The position numbers and the translations under genes were made by a program. The notes below the pieces were generated by a model. The model searched no databases, had not been told where the DNA came from, and saw nothing but the letters and a program-made list of their open reading frames with translations. DNA of 64,000 nucleotides from contig QJNS01000023.1 of assembly GCA_004154925.1 (NCBI GenBank), forward strand, positions 310,001 through 374,000. Direction: 5' to 3'. Positions 1-13,189 of this stretch are shown piece after piece. Numbering within the stretch: the first letter of the stretch is position 1; each line of letters opens with the position of its first letter. The stretch comes from Monosporascus cannonballus. Its lineage: Eukaryota > Ascomycota > Sordariomycetes > Xylariales.

Positions 1-1577
1 AAAATTATCCGATTTAATACCGAAACTTATAAAATATTAAACGTTCCTAAGTTAATATAATAAAAAATAACAGTTTTTAAGTAAAAGATATTTACGGTTT
101 ATCTTAATAATTAATATTTATATATAAAATAAAATATCTTATATAATTTTTTTACGTAATATAAATATTTTTATAAATTTAATAATATATTTATAATTAT
201 ATTATATTAAAGCTATATTATTAAAATAAAATACGGAATAATAATTATTTTGTAAATTTTGCAAAATTAAGGCTAATATTTTTTATAAATTAAATAAATA
301 TTAACATATTTTTAAGTTATATTCCGGTTCGAAAACCTATTATATAATTTATCATTTTTCCGGTTAATTTACTTTTTTAATATATTATTAATAATATAAT
401 ATATCTTAATATTTTGCTAAATTTATTATCATATAACGTAATTATTAACGCCTCCCGTTATACCTAATAATATTAATATTACAAAATAAGTTTAAGGATA
501 TTAAACATTTTAATTTAATATTTTTTTTAACGCATAAATATTATTAATAATATTAAAATATGGGTATAATTCGGGGTACCGTTATTATTCTAATTAATTT
601 AGGTTATATATTATTTTTATAAATAAGAAAAATATAGGTATAAGAAAATTTAAGTTATATATAAATAAATAATAAATTTATTGCGTTTATACCCCCGTTA
701 ACTTAATAACCCTTAATAACAAATCCTTTAATTATATATATCTTAATAAATAATATTATTTTCTTAATAAGAAAAATTTTAATTTTTTAAGGCCAATATT
801 ATTAAGGTAAATTATTAGGTTTAATTTCATTAAGCTAAATAAATCGCGCTAATATTAATATACCTTAATTAATGCGTTTTAAGTAAATTTATTACAGCAA
901 TAACCCGGACGAAAATTAATTCTAAAAATTAAGTTCTTATAATTATATCCATATATTAAATAATTAAAACGATTTCGGAAAATAAAAAACCAAAATAATA
1001 TTTATAAGAACCTATTATAAGATAACAAATTTTTTTTTTTAAATATATGTTTCTTTTATAGCGTTTATATATAATTAAACTTTTACGTTTTCCATACAAA
1101 TTTAAATATAATAATAACTTAACGTTATAATATTTTTTTTATTATTTTTTAGAATTTTAATATTTGCCGAATTTTTAAAATCAAAACTTTATAATATTTA
1201 ATTACCCCTTAAATTAATTATAAACTTAATAATAAAGGTTACGTAAGTAATTTAATCCAAAATCTTGTTCCTATATTAACGTTAATAGGATTTATAATCC
1301 TTTAAATAATATATATAAAGTAACGTTAATATTCCGTAATACGGACTTTTTTCTAATATCGTTTTTTTTGGCCGTTTACTTTATTTAAGTTTATAAATAA
1401 TTATTTTTACTGTTTTTGCGGAAATTCCTAATAATAATATTTATTTTTCTTAATATTTATCCTTTTTCCCAAAATCGCCCCGTTTTTTTTCTCCCAAGAA
1501 CTAATATTATTTTTTAAATTAATAATATATAAAAATTATGCCGGGTTATTAATTATTACTTATAATACTATAAATAT
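1..1577. other. AT-rich stretch without recognisable gene
   Basis: Nearly pure A/T with scattered CCG/CGG islands. All frames on both strands close quickly and no family motif was recognised. Probably RIP-destroyed repeat DNA. Confidence 0.6.
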
Positions 1578-1928
1578 ATTGAACGGATTTAATAAGCTAA
1601 ATATAATAAATTTTACCTAAAAAAGGTTAATTAATTACGTTATGCCGACCTTAATATTAATTATAATAAAAATAACGATAACCTTTAGGACGTTTACCTC
1701 GGTAAATTCAATATCAACCAGTTATTTTTTAACGATAAGCTTTTTAACCCGGACGATTACCGCTATTTAGCCCAAATTCGATAACGGCAAAAACGTAACA
1801 TAAGTTAAATAAATAAGAAATACGGGAAATAAGTGGTTAAACCCGTTATTTGCATTATTAACTTTTTTTATACTTATAGCATTTTACAAAACGGCCGGAA
1901 ACGTTCCGGTAATCCAAATAATAATTAA
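1578..1928 (+). pseudogene. Decayed coding fragment, unknown product
   Basis: A plus-strand frame runs from ATTGAACGG to a TAA and gives a hydrophilic peptide. It includes the stretches LRYADLN, DVYLGKFN, NPDDYRYLAQIR and RQKRNIS. The interrupting stops are TAA/TAG, all explicable as mutated CAA/CAG. The density of Asp, Asn, Gln and Arg and the absence of frameshift over about 115 codons argue that this was coding. No family was recognised. It stands alone in very AT-rich sequence, so either a host gene fragment or part of a transposon is possible. Confidence 0.45.
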
Positions 1929-2264
1929 TATTATTATTATACTATACCAAAATTTTTTTTCCCCATAATTTCCTTTTATTAAATTATGCTTATATATAAA
2001 ATATTTTTTTAATAAAATTTATTTCGTATAAAAATTTATAAGTTTATAAATATAAATAAAAATTTTTTATATAATAATAATATATATTATATTATTTTTG
2101 GTTTTTATATTATAAGGTATATATGGCGTACCGACGAAGTAATATATTAATAATATAAAAATTTTTAATATGTTAATAAAATACCGTATTAAAAATCTTA
2201 TAATTCTTTTTTTTTTAGGAAAGGGAGGGGGTAATAATACGACGTGCCGTTCTTTATTTATTTT

Positions 2265-2370
2265 AAAGGCCGCAAAATAATTGCAGATTTGTACAAATTT
2301 AATTATTATAAAATTGCAGATTTATTAAATTAAAAGTATCCCATAATTACGATAAGAAATAAATAAGGTA
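2265..2370 (+). pseudogene. Tc1-like transposase N-terminal helix-turn-helix trace
   Basis: The plus-strand frame starting at GGCCGCAAA translates to GRKIIADLYKF, then YYKIADLLN, then a segment ending ITIRNK. This has the layout of the N-terminal helix-turn-helix of Tc1/mariner-type transposases (RG..I..L...G.SY..IA..L....STIR). The stop after LLN is TAA and could be CAA. A GGCCCGGCCAAAAAA segment near 2424 may be the Gly-Arg-Pro linker that often follows. The DDE catalytic region was not found, so this is at best a fragment. A chance match is possible. Confidence 0.35.
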
Positions 2371-2399
2371 AGTTAATTTTTGGTTATAATAACGAACGT

Positions 2400-4600
2400 T
2401 TTCCGAAATTATAAGGCCCGGCCAAAAAACTATTTTTACGCCTTCCTGCATCCCGTTTTTTAATTTTCCGTTCTTAATTTTTTTTTATTTATATTAATAT
2501 TATTATAAATATAACTTATATTAATTAGTAAATAAGTAAGAATATTGTTTTTAAATTAATTCCATATCCGTAATTAACGAATTTATTTTTGTCGGAAGCT
2601 GTACTTTTTATAATCAGAAGGTAATCGACCTAATTAAAAATAATCGTTATTGCCGTATTTATAAAATAATGTTTAAGGAAACCGATAACGTTTATACGTA
2701 TAAAAATTGCGGATATATAAATTAATACCTTATAATATAAAACGGTTTTATTAAATAACTTAGGTTATTTATTTAAGTTATATCGGCCTTTGGGCTTTCG
2801 CCGGGTACCCTTATTAAAACTATAGCTTTAAATGGAATTAGCAAAAAGTATTAAAATTAAATGTTTTATTTTACGATTATAAGATTTGTTTTTCGTTATT
2901 AAAAAATTTAACGAAATTTAAATATTATAATATATAACATTATATATATTATTTATAATTGGGTTAATCCATATTAAAAATATACGTATTTTACAAAACT
3001 TATTTCCTTTATTAATATAATAGCCTTATAATTATTAATTCGTTATATTTTTCTTATTGACGGAAATGTTACGATACGAAAAGATATAAGGCCGATACGT
3101 ATTTTCGCTTAATATATTATTATAAGCTTAAGATAATTACTATCGAATATATATAATAACAAAAAGTTTGAAAAAATTAGTTATTATAAAATTCCTGAAC
3201 ATATTTAGTTATAACAAGTAAACTTTTTAAAATAATAAGTTAATTAATTACGAATTTGGGATAAAAAATTACGAATTAAAAAGGGTTTATTTATTAATAT
3301 TTAATAAATTTGTAGGATTCGCCATTTTTTATATAAATAAAATAATTCCAAAAAACTTATTTATAATGTATTTTAAATATGGAATTAAATATACCTAATA
3401 TCTTATTTTAATTTAATATTTATTTAATTAAAACTTATATTTAAAATTTATATATTTAATTCGGATATATTATCGGGCGAATTTTTTCCTATAATAACGA
3501 TAAAAATAAAATGTTTTTAAGCTTTTATAAAGATAATTGCAAAATACGTCTGCCGTTAAAAGCATATTATTTAAATACCTTAAAAAATATAAAAATAAAA
3601 TAACGAATATATTATTTAATATAATAATGCTAGCCGTTAAAGTATTTATCGCCAGTAAGTATTTTAATAGCATTTTTTTATTCTTATATATCCGGGCAAA
3701 ATATTAGGGGTTCGGCTTAAAAAACTTTACGTTTATTTCGATATATTTTTCTTTAAAAATATTTTGCTATAAATAAATAATAGCATATCGGATATTGGCC
3801 GTAAAATATTTGGCGTACGTAATAAATAATAAGGCCCTATGCAAAATTATAATTTCTATTTCCATAAATTAATATTATTTCTTAATAATTTCTTTGTATA
3901 TCCCATAAATATTATGTTTAAATCTAATACGGTATATTAATTTTAAATTATATTTATTATTATTATAAGTTTTCGGGTAATAATTATAAATTTAATAATA
4001 TTATTTAAAAAAATACATAATAAAATTTTAAAATATAATAAAGTTCGGTATATATAAAAATAGAATTATTTACCGATATATATATTAAAAATAATAAGCT
4101 AATATTATATTATTTTTTTTTATCGCCGTTATAATCCGATTTAACAATTTTAATTTAAATAAATAACATTTTTTATTACTAAATTTTATAACGTAATTTT
4201 TATTTATTCGGCAATAATTTTAATTTTAAAGGTTAATTTAAAATATTTTTTTTAATTTTATATATTTTAATATATAATATTAAAGGTTTATATTGGTTAT
4301 AACATAATAAACCGTTATTAATAATTTAATATAATCTTTACGATATCGTTAATATTAAAACCCGGATAATTAATTTCTGTAAAATATTAAAACTAATAAA
4401 TAAATATATTATTATTAAGTACTTTTATTAAAACTTTAAAAATAATTATTTAATAACGTATATAAGGTAACGGTAAAATAAAAATAAATCGAAAAGGAAA
4501 TCCGTATGACAAAATATTAACGTTATTTTGTATAACATATTAAAGGTATTGGTTATCCTAATAATATTTGTAACGGTTGTAATTTCGTAAAAAAAAACCT
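2400..4600. other. AT-rich stretch, no supported gene
   Basis: Very AT-rich. A minus-strand open frame of 67 codons at 3470-3673 encodes a hydrophobic, low-complexity peptide (start MLLKYLLAINTL) and has no recognisable feature. Nothing else is supported. Confidence 0.55.
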
Positions 4601-4602
4601 AT

Positions 4603-4725
4603 TACGGTTGTATTATACCGTAATGCCAGGGGCACAAAAAATTGGCGGAATAATCGTAATAGTAACAATTAACCTAATGCTTATAACTATATATATATAT
4701 TAAAGCTTATTATGATAATCTATAA
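4603..4725 (+). repeat. Dispersed repeat R4, copy 1
   Basis: The segment from TGTATTATACCGTAATGCC through the TATATATATAT run recurs at 6004-6142 and 19683-19815. Shared landmarks in order are TTATA(C/A), a GGGGCA-like core, a (C)GG(A/T)A block, ATCGTAAT(A/T), (T)TATAGCTATATATATATT and then an AAACC(G)TAA(C/T)AT tail. Differences between copies are mostly C/T and G/A. It is probably part of a longer transposon or LTR whose ends are not visible. Confidence 0.6.
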
Positions 4726-5167
4726 CAAAATTATGTTAATTTTATAATTAAATTAAAAGTAATTAAATATTATAAAGTTTTAATTTTAAACCGTTTACCA
4801 AATTTTTGAAAATTAATAAAAAGCGCATATTATTATTTAAACGTTATTATATTTAGGTTTAAACGAACAAACGTATTATAAAAATAAGGTTATTTAAAAA
4901 TATTTATTTTTAATTAACGTACGATTAAATTCTAAATTTCTTAAGTTATTTATTTATTTTAAATAAGAGAAAATAAAAAAAAATATTAAAAGTTAACTTA
5001 GGTAAAAACCGGAAAAGTTATATAAAGGAAAATAAGAAATAATATCTCCTAAAGGAAAAACTAAGTTAACGAAAATTAAAAACATGCTATTTAATTTTGA
5101 ATACGCGATAATTTTCGGAAAAAAAAGCTTTAATAATTTAAACCTTTTAACGGAATATTCCGTTTTA

Positions 5168-5476
5168 TTTTAGACAAAGCCGCCAATTTCGACGAAAAAC
5201 TGCGATAATTGCAGCCAGTAGGTTGGACGTATTATTTTCTTTATTCTTATATTAACGGGATCTAGCTTACTTAAATAGATTTTATATAAGCTTAAATATA
5301 TTAAAAGGGAATTAACGAAAAGCTTTATTTTAAAATATAAGTTCGACTATATTAATGCCGAATTAACCAGGAATAATCGATTAAAAAAGATTAAGAAAAA
5401 CCTTAAAAAGGTAGGCGACTTAATTCTAACCCTTATAACAAATTTTAAAACCTTTTCCGTAAATATAAGTTCTTAA
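5168..5476 (+). pseudogene. Decayed coding fragment with CxxC and basic helix
   Basis: The plus-strand frame beginning TTTTAGACAAAGCCGCC gives KPPISTKNCDNCSQ, then a hydrophobic segment (VGRIIFFILILTGSSLL), then a long basic, probably helical tail (YKLKYIKRELTKSF ... NRLKKIKKNLKKVGDLILT) ending SS-stop. Internal stops are TAG only and could be CAG. The CxxC pair and coil-forming tail are visible features. No family is recognised. It lies just upstream of repeat R3. Confidence 0.45.
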
Positions 5477-5749
5477 TTAAAAAATATAGGCGCATATTAA
5501 AGATATTAAATTAAAGGAAAACTTTTAACGTACGATATAAATAATTATTATTTTTAAATTATTATATTAAGTTATTTTATTATTATAACTTAAATTAATT
5601 TAAATTAATTAATTTAAAATAAAAATTAAAAAATTAATAACAAAATTTAATTGTAATATATATAAAATTTATTATTTACTGTATTTATAATTAATTATAA
5701 TATATTCTTTATTTTAACCCAAATTAAATTTTATTTTAATGTTAAATGC

Positions 5750-5975
5750 CAAAATATAACCCTTTTTCCGGGGCCCAGCGCCTTACCAACGTAACTTTAA
5801 TTTGTATATATATAAAGGGGTTTCGCCCCTAAGTAATTAAAAAAAGGTAGGTATTAATAATTATCTATTTATTACTTATATTATGGATTACTTGTTAAGT
5901 TGTTTTTTTTGCCTTTTATTCCGTGTTTTATTATTTCTCCTAATATTTAATATATTTATTTAATTTTTTGTAAAA
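5750..5975 (+). repeat. Dispersed repeat R3, copy A (LTR-like)
   Basis: Matches 27540-28090. The shared order is AAATATAA(C/T)CCTTTT, then GGGCCCAGCGCC or GGACCCAGCGCTCC, then a TATA-like GTATATA(T)A(A), GGGGTTTCGCCCC or AGAGCTTCGCCCC, TTAATAATTAT, then TATTTATTAC(T/C)(T/C)ATATTA. The better preserved copy B begins TGTTAGGACCCAGCGC and has GTATATAAAAAAGAGC, as expected of an LTR with its own promoter. Copy A is uninterrupted and shows the empty site into which R2 went in copy B. Confidence 0.65.
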
Positions 5976-6003
5976 AATTAAAATAAAAAAAAAGGCGTTA
6001 TTT

Positions 6004-6142
6004 GTTATAATTATATTATACTGTTTTGTTACCGGGGCAAAAGATCGGTAAAATGATCGTAATTATGGTAATTATCTTAGTATTTATAGCTGTATATATA
6101 TTCTGGAACTTATTCGGTATTTTTAAACCATAATATTACCCT
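6004..6142 (+). repeat. Dispersed repeat R4, copy 2
   Basis: Best preserved of the three R4 copies, containing ACCGGGGCAAAAGATCGG, GTAATTATGGTAATTATC and a TATATATATTCTGGAAC motif, then AAACCATAATATTACCCTG. A further truncated copy of the 3' half (TTACGGTTATATATATATTCCG ... AAACCGTAATATTG) appears at about 6275-6360, so R4 is locally duplicated directly downstream of R3 copy A. Confidence 0.6.
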
Positions 6143-6274
6143 GCAAAGATTTATATAGAAAATAAGTAAAAAACCTAAAAAATATCAATTAATATTGTAT
6201 TAAGCTATATATAACGGTATACACTTTATATTATTACGTTAATATCAAAAAATTAATAAATTAATTGTATTAAT

Positions 6275-6360
6275 AGCGATTAATTTGGTGCTTACGGTTA
6301 TATATATATTCCGTACATAATTAAAAGATATTACAAAAAATTAAACCGTAATATTGTATT
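6275..6360 (+). repeat. Partial R4 copy
   Basis: Only the second half of R4 is recognisable: a GGTGCTTACGGTTATATATA segment followed, after a short variable stretch, by AAACCGTAATATTG. It lies in the same orientation as the complete copy about 130 bases upstream. Confidence 0.4.
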
Positions 6361-6364
6361 AAAA

Positions 6365-8127
6365 TTATAAAATTCTTATTAGATTTTAAGGGAAACTGGG
6401 TTATATATTAATAAATAATTGTATTAATAATTAAAAAATAAAATAATGGAAATATATAAAAGAATATGGAAAGTTATAAAAGGATATAATAAAATCTCCT
6501 TATTTTTTTTTACTTCGAATAAGGGTAATCCTAATTTTTCCGGAATTAAGCTCCGTATTATTAAATTGTTTTTATACGATAAATTATTGCAATTATTCTT
6601 TTAATAAATCGATATTTTTATTATTCGAAAAATATATAATATTAATAAAATTGTTAAAAAGGAAAAAAATAGGGAAAAAAAGAAAGGAAAAAGGGAAACG
6701 GATAATAAGAAATTTTTAAAGATTCCGAAAACGAGGTTTTCCGTTTTTGTTAACTTTTTTTGCCTTTAAAAATCAGATTTAAGGGTAATAGATATAAATA
6801 TTAATAGCAGTTTTAATTTATCTGGAATAAAATAATACGTTTATAATAATTAATATTTAAAAAAAAATTTTTCTTTCCGATCCCGTAATAATATGACAAA
6901 AAGTTACTATAACCCGATAAATAGTTTTCGCCGGAGATATATATTTAATTATTAAAAGATAAAATTAAATAATTAAGATTAAGGAATTAAAAATTATCTT
7001 AATAAATAAAAACTTTAACGGGAAAAATTAAGTTTGAAAAATAAGGGAAAAAACCGCTTATAAAGGAAAATCAAAGATATGCCGAAAAATTTGGAAAGCG
7101 TAATATAATAATCGCCGAAATGGCAAATATTATTATATAAAAATTCGAACGGTATAAAATTATTTTTTAATTTGTTAATTACGAATAAAAAAAAGAAATT
7201 CTTATTTGTTATAATTATTTTAAATAAAATTTATTAATATAATTTAGTAAAATTTATTTAAATATAATTTTTAATATATTATTTAAAATATATATTTAAT
7301 ATTGCAAATAATATTTATATAATTATGATTAATTATTAAAACCGTTAAATTACATAAAATCCGGTTACGTTTTTTTATTATTTAAAGTATAATTTTATCT
7401 GGACAGATTTATTTATACAAATTAATTAATAAAAATTTGCAAATATTTATTTAATAAATGCTTAAAACCCGTAAACGCTTAATTATTATTTTTATTTGTT
7501 TTTATTCGACCTTTCCGTCCATATAATAATATATAGAAAAACGTAAATAAGGAACTTATTAAATATTTTATTACTTAATTATATTATTTAAAAAAATTAT
7601 TTCTTTTTTTTTTAAAATTATAACGGGCCTTATTAAATATATTATTCGTTAATAAATTAATATTCTTAAGGTTATATCTTAATTATAATTTAGTTTTTTG
7701 GTTATATAAAATTTCTTATAGTTTTTTTCGTTTTATTATTTGCGGTTAACGGATAATACTTATTTGCAAATGGTATTATACCGTTATTATACGCGGTTTC
7801 CTTACGGGGTAATAAATATATATATAGGGATAAAAATAATAAAAAAATACCATAAAAATATTTCGTTATTATTTGCCAATACCTTATTCGTAATCGCTTA
7901 ATTAAAAAAAACTCATACCGTAATCGTTTTAATTAAATTTTTTTAAAATATGTTTAATTACGGTAAATTAAAAACTATATTTATTTTGATTTCGATTTTG
8001 TAAAGCCCAAATTATAACAAATATTATTTCGTAATTAAAATATTACGGTATATTAACGGTATTCGAAATTTTTGGCGAAAAAAACGATTAAGATATAAAT
8101 TCCTTATTATTGACTAATTTAATTTAA
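6365..8127. other. AT-rich stretch, no supported gene
   Basis: A/T-dominated with purine-rich runs near 6660-6720. No frame on either strand could be followed for more than a few tens of codons and no repeat partner was noticed. Confidence 0.5.
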
Positions 8128-9993
8128 TTTTGCGCCAATTTTATAGGACCAATTAATAATTATCTATAGTTATTACCTGGGGAAATTTTCTTTAAACCGG
8201 AATAATTTGGTAACGGATTAAACCGAGATTATAAGGCCTTATGGTAAACGTTAATGCCGGAATTGCGGTATATATACGTAAGGTTTACCTGGGCCGAAAA
8301 TAACGTTAATATCTTAAGTAAATCGGAATTTCGAATAAGATTTCGAATATTTTTATAAGGCAGGTCGGAAAACGCCCTTAAAAATAAACCAATTATTTTT
8401 TTTTTGAATAAATAATATGGTAAAATACGTTAATAAAAGTTATTTATTTAAAAAACGGAATATAAAAAGGTATAAATTAATATATTAGAAGAATTTCGTA
8501 AATAAACGTTTTTAATATTTATTAAGGGATTTTTCTTTACGAATATTTACAGATAATATAATTATCGAAATATTATTATCGGTTTTAACCTTATATAACT
8601 TTTTAAGTTTTCGTAAACGGAAACTTCCGATCTGGGTTCGTTATAGAAATTTAGTAAGGGCGGTATTTTTTGGTTTAATTACGAATAATACTTTTCCGGT
8701 TTTATACCGTGGCCCAAAAGTAAATAATTTAAGGAAATCTTTAATAATAATAATTAAAAGTTTTTAATATACGGATCGGGGATTAAATTATAACGGAATT
8801 TTTTTAAATTAATCCTTATTATATTCGATATAATACGTAAACGGGTTTTCTTAGATTTGGCGGAATATATCGAATAAAAATTATGTTTAACTAATTTTGC
8901 CGGAAAAACTAAATTTTAAGATTTTTATATTTATGCTTATATATTTCATATTTATATAAAAAGATTTAATATTAGGTATTATGTTTTTTAATTATAATAA
9001 ATTAATTTCGAACCGGTTTCGAATTTTTAGGTACTGGATATTGCTAAATAGGATTCCGGTCCGCATTTTTCTTTAAATCTTTACGTGGTTTTTAGTATTT
9101 ATTAACGGCATAAATAATTAAAAGTTTTTAATTATTTTATTATCCGTAATTATTTAAATTTTTTACTTATTTAAGGTTATTTGTATTTATTCGTTATATA
9201 TTATTTTTAAATAAAGATATATTTCGTCGAATTTATAAGAGAATAAATAATCTTTAAAATTTTTAATTTCGAATTTATCTTAATGGCCCGGAAATTTTTT
9301 AAGTTAATTTAATTTCCGGACGATATTATTCTTTTTTAAAAAATAACGTAAGGCTTTTTACTTATATTTAAATAACTTTAATCGTTATTTTTTTTTTAAA
9401 TCCGGCCTTTTTTATTATTAATAATACCGTACTTTTCGATAAATATCCCTATTTGAAAAAGGGGTTTAGTAATAATATTATTCGACCTGTTTCCGGAGCA
9501 GAACGGTAACGTTATTACCTTCCGGTATGTAAAATAATTGAATTATTTACCAGAATTCCGGATTATATATTCGTATTATTATTTCGTACCGTTATTTTCC
9601 GTAAAGGCATTATATTTTTTCGGATATTTGTAATTAGGGGTAAAATGGCGATTTAGTTCGGGCTAAGGCTTCGAACGATATTCCCGATTGTACTAATACG
9701 TCGTTTAATTTATTAGGCCAAAATTTGATTTAGATCTGGTATACGTTTAAATCCGGGTCGTAATCGATTTAAAATATTAAAAATAATTTTTTTATAATTT
9801 CGTCGATCTTATTATAATAAAAATCGGTTGCAAAATCCCTTAATTAAAATTAGTTACGGCCGATTAAAAATTTTTCCATATTTTTATTAAATTATCCGAT
9901 ATTAAGATATTAAGCAAAAATTATATTAATAATTCGGCTAAATATATATTAAAATTTTTAATTTATATATTTATTTTTTTATTTTATATATAA
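8128..9993 (+). pseudogene. Long RIP-inactivated gene, unknown family
   Basis: One plus-strand frame can be read for about 620 codons without a frameshift. Its interruptions are TAA/TAG codons interpretable as mutated Gln or Trp. Readable landmarks in order are LLPGEIFFKPE, GLNRDYKALW, LMPELRYIYVRFTWAENN, FIKGFFFTNIYR, SKGGIFWFNYE, FSGFIPWPKSK, KFLIYGSGIKL, RKRVFLDLAEYIE, LDLFPEQNG-like (DLFPEQNGNVITFRYVK) and RPKFDLDLVYV. The composition is that of a mixed globular protein, without transmembrane clusters or low-complexity repeats. No RT, integrase, DDE or helicase signature was recognised. It may be a host gene or the ORF of a large mobile element. It lies isolated between AT-rich flanks. 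Confidence 0.6.
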
Positions 9994-10121
9994 ACTTTTT
10001 TTAAATATTAAATATAAATTATAAGATAGGTACGGCGTAAGATTTACAAATTATTTTTTTTTTTTTCTTAATAATTTTCTTTTTTTGTATTTATTTTAAG
10101 TTATACCTTAAAAATGAATTT

Positions 10122-10565
10122 TCATAGTTAATATAATAAACTTATTATACGTTTATCTGGAAGTATAAGTAATATTCGAAATAAGGTTTTGATTTGCAGG
10201 TAATAATAACGCAAGAAATAATTCGGTAATTTGTTCGTTAAAAAGATTTGCGGATTTTCCTTTTAATTAAAAAATAATACCTTTAATTAAAGGCTTAAAT
10301 TAATAGCTAAGGAACGAAATTAAATAGGTATTATTTATATAAGAAATTAATTTATTATATATCTTTTTTTTCTAAGTAAATATGTTATAAATTTATGTAA
10401 TTTATGTAATCTATATGATCTATATGATCTGTGTAATTTATATAATCTGTTTCCAGATTACCCAGATCCTCTAGATCACCTAGGAAAGCCAAGATTCGGT
10501 TCCGAGGTTTAGCCGTAAAGCGCTTATATTAAACCTTGGGAGTAAGTCCTTTATCCTAAGAACCC
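10122..10565 (+). repeat. Dispersed repeat R1, copy A
   Basis: Matches 35758-36485. Shared blocks are TATAATAAACTTATTATA(C/T), (T)CTGGAA(G/A)TATAAGTAATAT, GGTTTTGATTTGCAGGTAATAATAA, TTCGTTAAAAAG, GTATTATTTATATAAGAAATT and ATTTATGTAATTTAT, then a GC-richer tail with GCCAAG ... GGTTCCGAGGTTTAGCC. Its 5' part encodes the same peptide in both copies (YNKLII.L.G.ISNI followed by VLICR), so R1 begins inside a decayed coding region. The tail carries a 9-bp tandem array. Confidence 0.65.
10395..10448 (+). repeat. 9-bp tandem repeat, six units
   Basis: Six in-register 9-mers: ATGTAATTT, ATGTAATCT, ATATGATCT, ATATGATCT, GTGTAATTT, ATATAATCT. Unit-to-unit changes are G/A and C/T only. The corresponding site of R1 copy B (36355-36372) keeps two recognisable units, so array length differs between copies. 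Confidence 0.75.
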
Positions 10566-13189
10566 TTAATTTCGTAATAGCTAATTAATAATTATCTGCC
10601 TAAAAGCAATAAAATATTAATTGTAAGATTTTTTAACCGTAAATTCGAATTTTCGTTAATCTTTAATTAAATTATAAAATATATAATAAATTATTACCAT
10701 TTCCTTATTATAATAAATAATAGATATTTTCAAAAAATTATTATATTTATGTTTAACGTAATAAATAAAAGTTATTATATCGAAAATTTCCTTTTTTTCA
10801 AAACTTATTTCCGTATTTAGATCTTAATAAATTTTAAATAGGAAAATAAAAGTAAACGTATTATACGGCCCGCATATGGGTACCTAAAAACCTTATAAAG
10901 CCCTGGACCGTTAACCTGGGTAACTAATTTCATAAAAAACTAGGTAAAAAATCTGGAAAAGTACGTAAGTTCACCGAAAATACGTTCCAATAACCGTTAC
11001 ATAAATTAACTAGCCAAATATATTTTAATTACGCCAGTTATTAACATTATTTAAAAAATTTAATAAATTTTTATATATAAAAAATTATTTATATATAATA
11101 TATTTATTAATATTTAATTTTTTAAATTTAATTAATGTAATATAAATTATTTAAAATTATTTAACGGCATTTTCGATTTTATACGATTAATAATAATAGC
11201 ATTTTATACCGTAATCCGCCCCGTTTGTAATAAGTAATTAGCAGTTATTTAATTAACGAAAGTTTATTAGCTTTTTTTATGGTTTTATAATTTTACTTAT
11301 TACTTTTTAATACCCCTTAATCTTAATTTTTCCGGTTTACCATATATTTGGAAATACGTATTAAAAACTTTTTAAATATTATTAATCGGATTAAATATAA
11401 TAAACCTTAATTCAAAAAACCTTTTTTTATAATTTGATTTTTAAGGCGTAACCGACTTAACCTTAAAAATACTTACGAACCGATTATTTTAAATCGATTT
11501 AAAAATTATATAAATATTAAGATATAAACTTAAGGGTATTAGTAACTATTAAAACCGCCATAAACGGAACTTAAATAATCTAATTTAAAAATTTATTAGA
11601 TATATATTAATTAAGCGTTTCGAACGCCTTTAACGTAAAAACTATAACTAATAATTATTAGTACGGTTACTATAAGTATTAGGCAAATTTCGAAATTATA
11701 TTCGCGTAATAATTCGTATTATTTTATAATAAAGTTAATAAAATCTAAGTTATTTATATGGAGGTAATTAAAAAAAAATATATTAAAAGGATAATAAGTA
11801 ATCTTATATTTATTCGTAAAGAATAAAAGCAGATAATCGATAAAAGCGTTACCTCCGTTATAAGCAAACGCAATAATAGCTTTATTTGGCGGCAGCTATT
11901 CCAATTCGCCAAAAAAAATTTAAAATTTAAGTTTTTTTTTAAAATATCTAAAATATAACGTTTTTAAATTATCGAAAAAAAATATTAAATTTATTTATTA
12001 ACTTATTTTATTAATAACGAATATTCGAACCCTAATATTTTTAAATAATATTTATTTATTTAATTTTATAGCTTTAATTATAAAAATAAATATAATAATA
12101 TTTAAATTATAAATTTATTTAATGCTTTTATAATTTAGATTTTTAATATATTATATATTAATAAATATAAAATATATTATTTAATTATTAATATTATTAC
12201 CTTATTAATTTAGTTAAAATAATGCTAGAAATAGGTATTTTGTTATTTTCGTAATTAAATATATATTATATTTTAAAATTAAACTTTATTAAATTAATAA
12301 TCTTATTTATATAAAAAAAAACGAAAATAATAAAAGTTGATAATAAAAACCTTTTTTTTATTTTCGTAATATTAAATTAATTAGCCTGGCGTAAAAGTTT
12401 TCGAATTCTGGCCTTTTGCTTCGATTTTTTTCCTTTTTTTCAAATATAATATAAAATATTAAGATAATAGATAAAATAATTATTAAAAATATATCGTAAG
12501 TAATTAGTAAATACATATTAAATTATATTTTTAATAAATATATTAAAGGAATTATAATATTATTATTATAATTGTATTTTTTTAATTAATAATTTTAATA
12601 ATATTATTTCGATATCGTTTAGATTTTTATAATTTTTAAATAATAAATTAAATAATTCGGTTATTAATATTAACAAATTAATATGTTTGCTTTACGTTTT
12701 AACTGGACGAAATATAGAACTAAGTATATTATGTAAAAATAATATTAATAAAAGGTTATTATTAAATAAATATTTATATTTACGAAATCGATATTTTTTT
12801 GGCATATAATATAAAACGTATTTTAAGGCATAACAATAAATAAGTTTTCCTTTATAAATAATGGCTTAAGATATTTATTTTCTATATTAATTATAATATA
12901 AAGATATTAATTATTTTAATAAAGATAAAAAAATAACGATTTTCGAATAAGAAAATAACGCAAAAAATTATATTATATTAGTTATTATCCGTAAATCCCC
13001 GATTAGAATTAAAAAAGGCATAAATAATAATAAAAATAATCGTAAAAAAATTATATAATGCTGGTATCCGGTACCTCCGGTTATCGTACCGGACGTAAAT
13101 TAAATTAAATTTATTTATACGAATATTATTATATTTAATTTATTATTAATTTTATAAAATTAATTAACGACTAGGGTTATAAAAAAGGC
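10566..13189. other. AT-rich stretch, no supported gene
   Basis: Mostly A/T. Short GC-richer pieces near 10860-11040 and 11530-11900 give only short broken frames. No family or repeat partner was recognised. Confidence 0.5.
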
